Below are positions 9,011-15,378 of a stretch of 64,000 nucleotides of DNA, piece after piece. The stretch covers positions 1,736,001-1,800,000 of the forward strand of contig NZ_KI912532.1 of the NCBI RefSeq assembly GCF_000519045.1. The letters are read 5' to 3'. Position 1 is the stretch's first letter. The number at the start of each line of letters is the position of its first letter. The notes beneath the pieces were generated by a model, which saw only the letters and a program-made list of their open reading frames with translations, did no database searches and had not been told where the DNA came from. This DNA comes from Dechloromonas agitata is5 (lineage in GTDB: Bacteria; Pseudomonadota; Gammaproteobacteria; Burkholderiales; Rhodocyclaceae). A program made the translations under genes and the position numbers.

Positions 9011-9032
9011 GACCCCTGCCGGGGCAGGGGCC
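9011..9032 (-). terminator. hairpin between the two phasin genes
   Basis: CCCCTGC (9013-9019) and GCAGGGG (9024-9030) form a 7-bp stem with a 4-nt loop. On the minus strand it is followed by TCTTGTTTC, a weak U-tract. It could partly terminate or protect the upstream phasin message, giving unequal expression of the two copies. Confidence 0.5.
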
Positions 9033-9046
9033 TGATTGCAGCGAGA

Positions 9047-9604
9047 TTACTTGGCTTTCTTGGCGGCGGTCGCGGTAGCGCCAACGGCCTTGACGGTGGC
9101 GTTGGTGGCGGCGGCAACATTGGCTTCGGTGATTTCGGCAACCTGCTTGGCAGCCTTGTTCATGTTGTCGAAAGCGGAGTTGGCGGCGGCGATGGCGCTC
9201 TTGACGGCAGCGACGGCAACGTCGGAACCAGCCGGGGCAGACTTGGCAGCCTTGTCCAGCAGGCCGGCGACCGACTTCTGGAACTCGGAGAACTGGGCTT
9301 CAACCATCTTGGACAGCTCTTCCTGGGTCTGGGCCGAGATTTCATAGACTGAACGGGAATAGGCAACGGCCTTCTCGACGTTCGGCTGGGCCAGGGAGGC
9401 CTGGATGGACATGGCTTCCTGGACATCCTTGGCACCCATCAGGGCCTTGGCACCGGAGACGGAATCTTCCATCACGGAACGGGCGGTGTTCAGGTTCAGG
9501 GCGGCGATGCGCTCGGCGGAAGCCAGGGCGGTGTTGGCCAGGGACAGCAGGGAGTCGACGGTGGCCTTGTTGGCAGCGGCGAATTGCTCGGGGGTGGTGA
9601 ACAT
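9047..9604 (-). CDS. phaP: phasin family protein (first copy)
   Basis: 185 residues starting MFTTPEQFAAANKATVDSLL, the typical phasin_2 N-terminus (MFxTPEQ). Amphipathic helices follow (VAYSRSVYEISAQTQEELSKMVEAQFSE...), with an Ala/Lys-rich C-terminus (GATATAAKKAK). It binds the surface of polyhydroxyalkanoate granules and controls their size and number (family knowledge). AGGAG is 8 nt upstream of the ATG. It is the first gene behind the very strong promoter at 9691-9718, as expected for one of the most abundant proteins of a PHA-storing cell. No PHA synthase is in the window. Confidence 0.95.
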   Translation of the reverse strand: MFTTPEQFAAANKATVDSLLSLANTALASAERIAALNLNTARSVMEDSVSGAKALMGAKDVQEAMSIQASLAQPNVEKAVAYSRSVYEISAQTQEELSKMVEAQFSEFQKSVAGLLDKAAKSAPAGSDVAVAAVKSAIAAANSAFDNMNKAAKQVAEITEANVAAATNATVKAVGATATAAKKAK

Positions 9605-9629
9605 GGGTTTATCTCCTAATGAAAAGTCA

Positions 9630-9656
9630 TGCAGTGCTATGAGTTTTTGCAGTGCT
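9630..9656. repeat. two TGCAGTGC boxes in the phasin leader
   Basis: Exact copies of TGCAGTGC at 9630-9637 and 9649-9656, 19 nt apart, lie inside the transcribed leader. A third exact copy at 9729-9736 lies upstream of the promoter. TGC/GCA-rich sites are known targets of PhaR-type repressors of phasin genes; assignment here is inference. Confidence 0.6.
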
Positions 9657-9690
9657 GCCCTGTTGGATGTTGCGCTGCAGCATGGACTTC

Positions 9691-9718
9691 ATTATAGGGA
9701 TGATTGCCTGCTTGTCAA
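9691..9718 (-). promoter_or_regulatory. near-consensus sigma-70 promoter of the phasin genes
   Basis: On the minus strand TTGACA (9718-9713) and TATAAT (9696-9691) are both perfect and separated by 16 bp. The predicted start is near 9684, giving an 80-nt leader before the AGGAG and ATG of the first phasin. It is the best sigma-70 match I saw in the window. Confidence 0.9.
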
Positions 9719-9727
9719 GCCTATTTT

Positions 9728-9738
9728 GTGCAGTGCAC
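9728..9738. promoter_or_regulatory. palindromic operator candidate upstream of the phasin promoter
   Basis: GTGCA-G-TGCAC is an 11-bp odd palindrome containing the third TGCAGTGC box. It sits about 10 bp upstream of the -35 hexamer. A PhaR-type repressor or another TGCA-binding regulator is the likely ligand; not demonstrated. Confidence 0.5.
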
Positions 9739-9830
9739 CAAATTGAATAAACCGATGTAAATCATGTGCTTGGCGTTGCTTGAAATGGCGGATGGCTGAA
9801 GCTTTTCGCGGCGCAGCAGGCGGTGTTGCA

Positions 9831-10433
9831 CTATTCTTGTGCAGGTTCGACGCCCAGGCCGGCGGCACCCTTGAGCTGCAGGCGTTCGCCGCGGTTGGCC
9901 GGGCGTTCCGGTTCCGTTTCCTTGTTCTTTGGCTGGATGACGGCGCGAACGCGCGGTGCGGCGCCTGTCGGCGTACGCGTCTCGCCGGCGGTGACCAGGT
10001 ATTTTTCATTCACCGCGTCGTACCAGATGTAGTCGCCCTTGACCTGATCCTCGCCGCTTTTCACCCAGGCGCGGTGGAACAGTTCGGCGACCTCGGTATT
10101 GGTGTCGTATTCGATGCGTTCGGCCTCGCCCTCGACGTATTCGTCCTTGCCTTCTCGCTTCTGGCGGAAATAGGCGAGCCCTTTCTTGCCGCTGAAGGCG
10201 GTACCCTTCTGGAAGCCGTAGCGGTCTTCGGTGATGATCACCCGTTCGGCCTTGAGCACCATGCTGCCCTTGGTGATGACGACGTCGCCTTCGAGGATCT
10301 GGATCTTTTTGGCGTCATCGATCGACACCTTGCCGGCTTCGACCAGCATCGGCTTGTCGCGGTCAGCTTTTTCGGCGTGGGCGGGAAGGGTGGCCAGTAG
10401 GCAGAGGCTCAGCGTGACGAGGCGAACGTTCAT
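9831..10433 (-). CDS. lptA: lipopolysaccharide transport periplasmic protein LptA
   Basis: LptA forms the periplasmic bridge that carries lipopolysaccharide from LptC to the LptDE complex. The 200-residue precursor begins with a signal peptide (MNVRLVTLSLCLLATLPAHA, cleavage near residue 20). The OstA-type beta-jellyroll repeats follow: ILEGDVVITKGSMVLKAERV and EGEAERIEYDTNTEVAELF. The C-terminal tail is Pro/Glu/Arg-rich. Its ATG overlaps the lptC stop by 4 nt (ATGA). In many proteobacteria lptB comes next; here the next genes on this strand are phasins after a 226-nt gap, and no lptB is in the window. Confidence 0.94.
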   Translation of the reverse strand: MNVRLVTLSLCLLATLPAHAEKADRDKPMLVEAGKVSIDDAKKIQILEGDVVITKGSMVLKAERVIITEDRYGFQKGTAFSGKKGLAYFRQKREGKDEYVEGEAERIEYDTNTEVAELFHRAWVKSGEDQVKGDYIWYDAVNEKYLVTAGETRTPTGAAPRVRAVIQPKNKETEPERPANRGERLQLKGAAGLGVEPAQE

Positions 10434-11011
10434 GGCTTGTTACTCGGTCGAATGTACTGCCCCTTGACCTGCGATTGCAGAACGAAGGTGGATTTGTTGT
10501 TGTCGATCTCGGCGCCGACGCCGGTTATCCAGGAGGGGCCCTGGGTAATCTCGACCGGGCTGTTGGTGAAGGCGAAACCAGTCTCGGTCTGCACCGTCAG
10601 GTCGGGCGTGCGGGCCACCAGTTCGAGGCTGTCCGGCGTCGCGGCGCGTGTGATGCGCACGTTGTCCCACAGGAAGGCCACTTCGCCCTTCGAGGTGACC
10701 TTGGCGAAATTCGATTCGACCTTGATCGGCGGTGCATCCGGGCGGTAGCTGATCAGCACCGGCGAGGTCAGTTCGGAGCTGTCGTCGTCCGGGTAGTGCA
10801 CCAGGTGGGGGCCAGTCAACCGGTACTTGACCTGGCCGGTTTCATCAAACCGGCGCACAACATAGTTTTCGGCAATGGCGTCGGGGTCATGGCGGAACTT
10901 GCCGTCGTGCTTGTCGTCACCGGGAGCGGTGGCGCTTTGCAGCCAAAAGGTCAGCCCGGCCAGCACGGACAGGATGATGATCGGGAAGAGTTGGCTCGGC
11001 CAGTGCTTCAT
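10430..11011 (-). CDS. lptC: lipopolysaccharide export inner-membrane protein LptC
   Basis: 193 residues with one N-terminal membrane anchor (PIIILSVLAGLTFWLQ, about residues 9-24) and a periplasmic beta-jellyroll domain (VVRRFDETGQVKYRLTGPHLVHYPDDD, then TSPVL..., LTVQTETGFAFTNSPVEI). It docks onto the LptBFG transporter and hands lipopolysaccharide to LptA. It overlaps kdsC upstream and lptA downstream by 4 nt each, so kdsD-kdsC-lptC-lptA is a translationally coupled unit linking Kdo synthesis to lipopolysaccharide export. Confidence 0.93.
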   Translation of the reverse strand: MKHWPSQLFPIIILSVLAGLTFWLQSATAPGDDKHDGKFRHDPDAIAENYVVRRFDETGQVKYRLTGPHLVHYPDDDSSELTSPVLISYRPDAPPIKVESNFAKVTSKGEVAFLWDNVRITRAATPDSLELVARTPDLTVQTETGFAFTNSPVEITQGPSWITGVGAEIDNNKSTFVLQSQVKGQYIRPSNKP

Positions 11012-11538
11012 GCGGCGGCGAGGTAGGGCGCGAAGGCTTCGTCCAGCTTGCCTTGGGCGGCGAGGATGAATTCGATGGCCTCGCGCACGGCACCGTGGCC
11101 GCCGGCTGCCTCAGTGATGGCATGCACGCGTTCCTTGACGATCGGGCGGGCGTTAGCCGGTGCGATGGCCAGGCCGCACAGTGCCATGGCCGGCAGGTCG
11201 ATCAGGTCATCGCCCATGAAAGCCAGTTCGGACCAGGTCAGGCCGAGTTTTTGGAGCAGTTTCTCGGCAACATCGCGCTTGTTGCCGACACCCTGATAGA
11301 CGTGCGCCACGCCAAGGTCGGCGGCGCGGTGCGAGACGACGCCGGAATTGCGACCGGTGATGATCGCCACCTCGATGCCGACGCGCTTGAGCAGCACGAT
11401 ACCGAGGCCGTCCTGGACGTTGAAGGTTTTGAACTCGTGGCCGTCGTCGGAATAGTGCAGGCCGCCGTCGGTCATCACCCCGTCGATGTCGAAGGCGATG
11501 AGTTTGATGCGGGCGGCGCGGGCTTTGGCGTCCATCAT
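11008..11538 (-). CDS. kdsC: 3-deoxy-D-manno-octulosonate 8-phosphate phosphatase KdsC
   Basis: Removes phosphate from Kdo-8-phosphate in the pathway to the lipopolysaccharide inner core. It is a HAD-family C0-type phosphatase of 176 residues: catalytic motif DIDGVMTDGG at about residues 17-26, motif II IITGRNS, and motif III GDDLIDLPAM. The short cap-less form (about 170-180 residues) works as a tetramer. Two ATG codons stand side by side at the start; the first is used here. It overlaps kdsD by 4 nt and lptC by 4 nt. Confidence 0.95.
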   Translation of the reverse strand: MMDAKARAARIKLIAFDIDGVMTDGGLHYSDDGHEFKTFNVQDGLGIVLLKRVGIEVAIITGRNSGVVSHRAADLGVAHVYQGVGNKRDVAEKLLQKLGLTWSELAFMGDDLIDLPAMALCGLAIAPANARPIVKERVHAITEAAGGHGAVREAIEFILAAQGKLDEAFAPYLAAA

Positions 11539-12533
11539 ATGACCTTGGCGGTGAACAGATCGTGCATGTTGAGGGCGCCGATCAGGTGATTGTCGGTGTC
11601 GACGACGAGCAGCGCGTTGATGCGCAGGCGCTCCATCATTTCGACGGCCTCCACGGCCAGGCGATCCGGGCCGATGGTGCGGGGGTTCGGGTGCATGACC
11701 GAGGCGATGTCGCCCTGCTGCAGATCGATGCGCTTTTCGAAGGCGCGGCGCAGGTCACCATCGGTGAAGATGCCCAGTACGGCGTTGGCGGGGTCGGTGA
11801 TCGCCACCAGGCCCAGCCCGCCGCGCGACATGGCGATGATGGCGTCGGTAATCGGGGTGTCAGGCCTGACGGCCGGCACGCGGTCGTCGCCGCGCATCAC
11901 GTCGCGGACATGGGTGAGCAGGCGGCGGCCGAGTGAGCCGCCGGGATGCGAGCGGGCAAAATCTTCCGGGCCGAAACCGCGGGCGTCGAGCAGGGCGACG
12001 GCCAGCGCATCGCCCAGCGCCAAGGCGGCCGTTGTGCTGGCGGTGGGCGCCAGGTTGTGCGGGCAGGCTTCCTGTGCGACGCCGGCGTCGAGGTGGATGT
12101 CGGCTTCGCGGGCCAGTGTCGAGGTGGGTACGCCGGTCATCGCGATGATCTTGGCCCCCTGGCGCTTCAGCGCCGGCAGGATGCTGAGCAGTTCACCCGA
12201 TTCGCCGGAGTTGGAGAGGGCGAGCAGCACATCCTCGCGGGTGATCATGCCGAGGTCGCCATGGCTGGCCTCGGCGGGATGGACGAAGTAGGCCGGCGTG
12301 CCGGTGCTGGCCATGGTCGCCGCGATCTTGCGGGCGATGTGGCCGGATTTACCCATGCCGCTGACGATCAGGCGGCCTTGGCTGCTCAGGATCAGCTCGA
12401 CGGCGCGGCTGAAATCGCCATTCAGGCGGCCTTGCAGGGCGGAAACTGCCGCAGCCTCGATGCTCAGGGTCTGGCGACCCAGTTCCAGAGCGCGTTCCGG
12501 GGAAAAGCGATGGGCGTTGAGGCTTGGGTTCAT
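11535..12533 (-). CDS. kdsD: arabinose-5-phosphate isomerase KdsD
   Basis: Converts ribulose-5-phosphate to arabinose-5-phosphate, the first step of Kdo synthesis. The 332-residue protein has an N-terminal SIS domain (VSGMGKSGHIARKIAATMAS, PAEASHGDLGMI, LALSNSGESGEL) and two C-terminal CBS domains (MRGDDRVPAVRPDTPITDAI and MHPNPRTIGPDRLAVEAVEMM). The ATG at 12533 gives the family-like N-terminus; the upstream in-frame extension to 12596 runs into the divergent antiporter gene. The ribosome-binding site is weak. First gene of the kdsD-kdsC-lptC-lptA unit. Confidence 0.95.
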   Translation of the reverse strand: MNPSLNAHRFSPERALELGRQTLSIEAAAVSALQGRLNGDFSRAVELILSSQGRLIVSGMGKSGHIARKIAATMASTGTPAYFVHPAEASHGDLGMITREDVLLALSNSGESGELLSILPALKRQGAKIIAMTGVPTSTLAREADIHLDAGVAQEACPHNLAPTASTTAALALGDALAVALLDARGFGPEDFARSHPGGSLGRRLLTHVRDVMRGDDRVPAVRPDTPITDAIIAMSRGGLGLVAITDPANAVLGIFTDGDLRRAFEKRIDLQQGDIASVMHPNPRTIGPDRLAVEAVEMMERLRINALLVVDTDNHLIGALNMHDLFTAKVI

Positions 12534-12586
12534 GGCTGGGCTGCGGTTAAGATGTGCGAAGTATACCCGAATCGAGAAAACGCCCC

Positions 12587-14545
12587 TTGAGCGCACTTTC
12601 CCTCGTCCTTTTGCTGCTTGGCGCCTCGGTGATGGCCGTGGTCGTTTTCCGGCGTTTCAACCTGCCGCCGGTGCTCGGCTACCTGTTCGTCGGCAGCGTC
12701 ATCGGGCCGCATGCGCTGAACCTGATGGACGACATCCATCGCGCCGAGTCGCTGGCCGAATTCGGCGTCGTCTTCCTGATGTTCTCGATCGGTCTGGAAT
12801 TCTCGCTGCCCAAGCTGTTTGCGATGAAGCGCATCGTGTTCGGGCTGGGGTTGCTGCAGGTGGCCGTCACCATGGCGCTCGTCGCCGGGCTGGTCATGCT
12901 GTTCGGTGTCAGCTGGCAGATCGGCATCGCGCTGGGCGGCGTCTTCGCCATGTCGTCCACGGCGGTCATCACCAAGCTGCTGGCCGAGCGCATGCAGCTC
13001 GATTCAGCGCACGGCCGGGAGATCATGGGGGTGCTGCTCTTCCAGGATCTCGCTGTCGTCCCCCTGCTGGTCATCATTCCGTCGTTGACCCAGCCACCGG
13101 AGAAACTGGCCGTGCTGCTCGCCATCGCGCTGGCCAAGGCGGTTGTCGTGCTCGCCCTGATTCTCGTCTTCGGCCAGCGCCTGATGCGCAAATGGTTCCA
13201 CTTCGTGGCCCGTGCCAAGTCGTCGGAAGTGTTCATCCTCAACGTGCTGCTCATCACGCTGAGCCTGGCGACGATCACCGAACTGGCCGGCCTGTCGCTG
13301 GCGCTTGGCGCCTTCGTCGCCGGCATGCTGATCTCGGAAACGGAATACAAGTTCCAGGTGGAGGAGGACATCAAGCCCTTCCGCGATGTGCTGATGGGGC
13401 TCTTCTTCGTGACCATCGGCGTCAAGCTCGACATGCACATCCTGCTCGGCCTGTGGTGGCAGGTGCTGCTCGCTTTGCTTGGCCTGCTCGTCATCAAGGC
13501 GCTGATCGTCGGCCTGATGTCCTGGCGGCTGGGCGCCTCGCCCGGCAACGCCATCCGCTCGGCGCTCTGGCTCTGTGCCGGTGGTGAATTCGGTTTCGTG
13601 CTGCTCGGCGAAATCGTCCGCCTGCCGCGCGAGATCCAGCAGGTGGCGCTGACCGTGCTGGTCCTCTCGATGCTGATCGCGCCCTTCATCGTCCAGTACA
13701 GCGAACGCATTGTCGTTCGTTTCGTGGCCAGCGAATGGTTGATGCGCTCGATGCAGCTGACCAAGATCGCCGCCCAGTCGATGGGGGCGGAGAAGCACGC
13801 CATTCTTTGCGGCTTCGGCCGCAACGGCCAGTATCTCGCCCGCTTCCTGGCCCAGGAAGACATCAACTACGTCGCGCTCGATCTTGACCCGGATCGGGTG
13901 CGTGACGCGTCGGCTGGTGGCGAAAACGTCGTCTATGGCGACGCCGGGCGCAAGGAGGCATTGATGGCAGCCGGCCTGATGCGGGCCAGCGTGGTCATCG
14001 TGACGATCAGCGATACGGCACTGGCCGAGAAGGTGCTGCATCACGTCCAGGAGCTGCGGCACGACCTGCCGGTCGTCGTGCGGACCTTCGATGAGCGCGA
14101 CATGGAACGCCTGACGCGTGCCGGTGCTGCCGAGGTGGTGCCGGAGGCGCTCGAAGCCAGTCTGATGCTCGCTTCCCACGCACTGGTCCTGGTCGGCGTG
14201 CCGATCAACCGGGTGCTCAAGCGCATCCGCCAGACCCGATCCAAGCGCTACAGCCTGCTGCGCGGCTTTTACCGTGGCATTTCAGACCGCGATTATGACG
14301 AGGAAGACGAGCAGCATCCGCGCATGCACTCCGTGCTCCTCGAACCGGGGGCGGGGGCCATTGGCAAGACGCTGGATGAACTCGATCTGGAAAACCTGGG
14401 ATGCGAAGTCAGCGCCATCCGCCGCCGCGGCATCCGTGCCGTCGAGCCGGCGCCGGAAACGCGACTGATGGAAGGTGACGTCGTCGTTGTGCTTGGCCTG
14501 CCGGAAGCGATTGCGGCTGCTGACGAACGCCTGCTGCAGAAATGA
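12587..14545 (+). CDS. KefB/KefC-family cation:proton antiporter (CPA2) with RCK domain
   Basis: 652 residues. The N-terminal 380 or so form a 12-13 helix Na+/H+ exchanger domain of the CPA2 family (ALNLMDD..., FGVVFLMFSIGLEFSLPKL, SSTAVITKLLAE). A TrkA-N/RCK nucleotide-binding domain follows (AILCGFGRNGQYLARFL, about residues 400-520), then a TrkA-C domain ending ...DVVVVLGLPEAI. Such proteins move K+ or Na+ against H+ under control of NAD(H) or glutathione conjugates; the ion is not predictable here. The TTG at 12587 is chosen because it starts right at SALSLVLLLLG; a GTG at 12554 is an alternative. It is divergent from kdsD and ends in a strong terminator. Confidence 0.9.
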   Translation: MSALSLVLLLLGASVMAVVVFRRFNLPPVLGYLFVGSVIGPHALNLMDDIHRAESLAEFGVVFLMFSIGLEFSLPKLFAMKRIVFGLGLLQVAVTMALVAGLVMLFGVSWQIGIALGGVFAMSSTAVITKLLAERMQLDSAHGREIMGVLLFQDLAVVPLLVIIPSLTQPPEKLAVLLAIALAKAVVVLALILVFGQRLMRKWFHFVARAKSSEVFILNVLLITLSLATITELAGLSLALGAFVAGMLISETEYKFQVEEDIKPFRDVLMGLFFVTIGVKLDMHILLGLWWQVLLALLGLLVIKALIVGLMSWRLGASPGNAIRSALWLCAGGEFGFVLLGEIVRLPREIQQVALTVLVLSMLIAPFIVQYSERIVVRFVASEWLMRSMQLTKIAAQSMGAEKHAILCGFGRNGQYLARFLAQEDINYVALDLDPDRVRDASAGGENVVYGDAGRKEALMAAGLMRASVVIVTISDTALAEKVLHHVQELRHDLPVVVRTFDERDMERLTRAGAAEVVPEALEASLMLASHALVLVGVPINRVLKRIRQTRSKRYSLLRGFYRGISDRDYDEEDEQHPRMHSVLLEPGAGAIGKTLDELDLENLGCEVSAIRRRGIRAVEPAPETRLMEGDVVVVLGLPEAIAAADERLLQK

Positions 14546-14546
14546 C

Positions 14547-14570
14547 AAAGCCCGCCGAGGCGGGCTTTGC
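14547..14570. terminator. bidirectional intrinsic terminator after the antiporter
   Basis: AAAGCCCGCC (14547-14556) pairs with GGCGGGCTTT (14559-14568); the inner pairs would open to form the loop. A and T runs flank both sides, so it can end both the antiporter message and the minus-strand prepilin message. Confidence 0.85.
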
Positions 14571-14589
14571 GTGCTTCCAAGGTGGTGGT

Positions 14590-15249
14590 TTAGAAACCGG
14601 AACAGACGGTGAACAATTGCTGATCGTTATTGCCAGGGGCGAGGAGTGTTGCATCAGCTTGGTTGGCAACGCCGTCTGCAATGACGCGCACCGTTCCGGT
14701 TTGGGTGTTGCCGTCGTCCAGCATGGTATCCAGCTGGCGCGCAAAGCGGCCTTGGATACCACCGGAGCAAACGTAGAAATTGGCGGGCCAAGGCGTGGTC
14801 GGTGCGGTCAGGATGGCATCGCCGGTAATGCCCACCCGGCCACCGTCGGCGTTGCGATAGATATATTCCGCGTTACCAACGACCGGTGTTCCTGTGGCCA
14901 GCCCTGCGAGGCGCACGTGTTGCCAGAACAGATAAGCTTCGTCAGTTTGCGTGACCGAATTCCAGGCACCGTTGATCCGCGCATTATTAAGTGTCGCTGC
15001 CGGGGTGGTCGCTGCAACCCCGCCCTGAACGTGGCTGGCTACCGCAGCATCGTCGCCGGGTAGCGCACGGAAGCGATCCTGGTAGGCATATACGAACGAT
15101 GAAACCGAGCGGAAGTCGTTGGCGAAGTTCTTGACCTTCGCACTGTTGATCAGCTCTTGACCCTTCAGGACGCCGCCCATCAGCAGGCCGATAATGACCA
15201 GCACGATAGCGATCTCGACGAGGGTGAAGCCCTTTTGTTGGTTTTTCAT
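14590..15249 (-). CDS. type IV prepilin / pseudopilin with sigma-54 promoter
   Basis: 219 residues. The class III signal is MKNQQKG followed by FTLVEIAIVLVIIGLLMGGVL, with cleavage after Gly7 and Glu5 of the mature protein present. The globular part contains two Cys in the last 60 residues (YVCSGG, FTVCSGF) that could form the C-terminal disulfide loop seen in many pilins. The ATG at 15249 is chosen because CGGAG lies 6 nt upstream and it starts exactly at the prepilin leader. It stands apart from the main pilus operon, behind its own sigma-54 promoter, so it may be the major pilin. That is inference. Confidence 0.88.
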   Translation of the reverse strand: MKNQQKGFTLVEIAIVLVIIGLLMGGVLKGQELINSAKVKNFANDFRSVSSFVYAYQDRFRALPGDDAAVASHVQGGVAATTPAATLNNARINGAWNSVTQTDEAYLFWQHVRLAGLATGTPVVGNAEYIYRNADGGRVGITGDAILTAPTTPWPANFYVCSGGIQGRFARQLDTMLDDGNTQTGTVRVIADGVANQADATLLAPGNNDQQLFTVCSGF

Positions 15250-15283
15250 GGCATGCTCCGAATATGATTTTGTTTGTTCCTGT

Positions 15284-15298
15284 GCAATAAGCGTGCCT
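15284..15298 (-). promoter_or_regulatory. sigma-54 (RpoN) promoter of the prepilin gene
   Basis: The minus strand reads AGGCACG-CTTA-TTGCA. The invariant GG (15297-15296) and GC (15285-15284) are exactly 10 nt apart, and only one base differs from TGGCACG-N4-TTGCA. The predicted start is near 15272, about 23 nt before the prepilin ATG. The pilus locus encodes a sigma-54 activator (29929-31350). Confidence 0.82.
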
Positions 15299-15303
15299 AT
15301 GAC

Positions 15304-15315
15304 TTTAGGCCTAAA
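15304..15315. promoter_or_regulatory. 12-bp perfect palindrome upstream of the prepilin sigma-54 promoter
   Basis: TTTAGGCCTAAA is fully self-complementary and lies 7-18 bp upstream of the -24 element. It is close for a classical enhancer site but could bind a repressor or a dimeric regulator in the prepilin/kinase divergent region. Confidence 0.4.
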
Positions 15316-15348
15316 AAATGGCAAACCGGTGCCGAGGTGAGCCAGAAT

Positions 15349-15377
15349 GTGTCGAAAAATGGACAGGGTGTCGAAAA
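15349..15377 (+). repeat. direct repeat GTGTCGAAAA x2 before the histidine kinase gene
   Basis: Exact copies at 15349-15358 and 15368-15377, period 19 bp, about two helical turns. The second copy ends 1 nt before the kinase ATG and covers its ribosome-binding region. Confidence 0.5.
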
Positions 15378-15378
15378 G

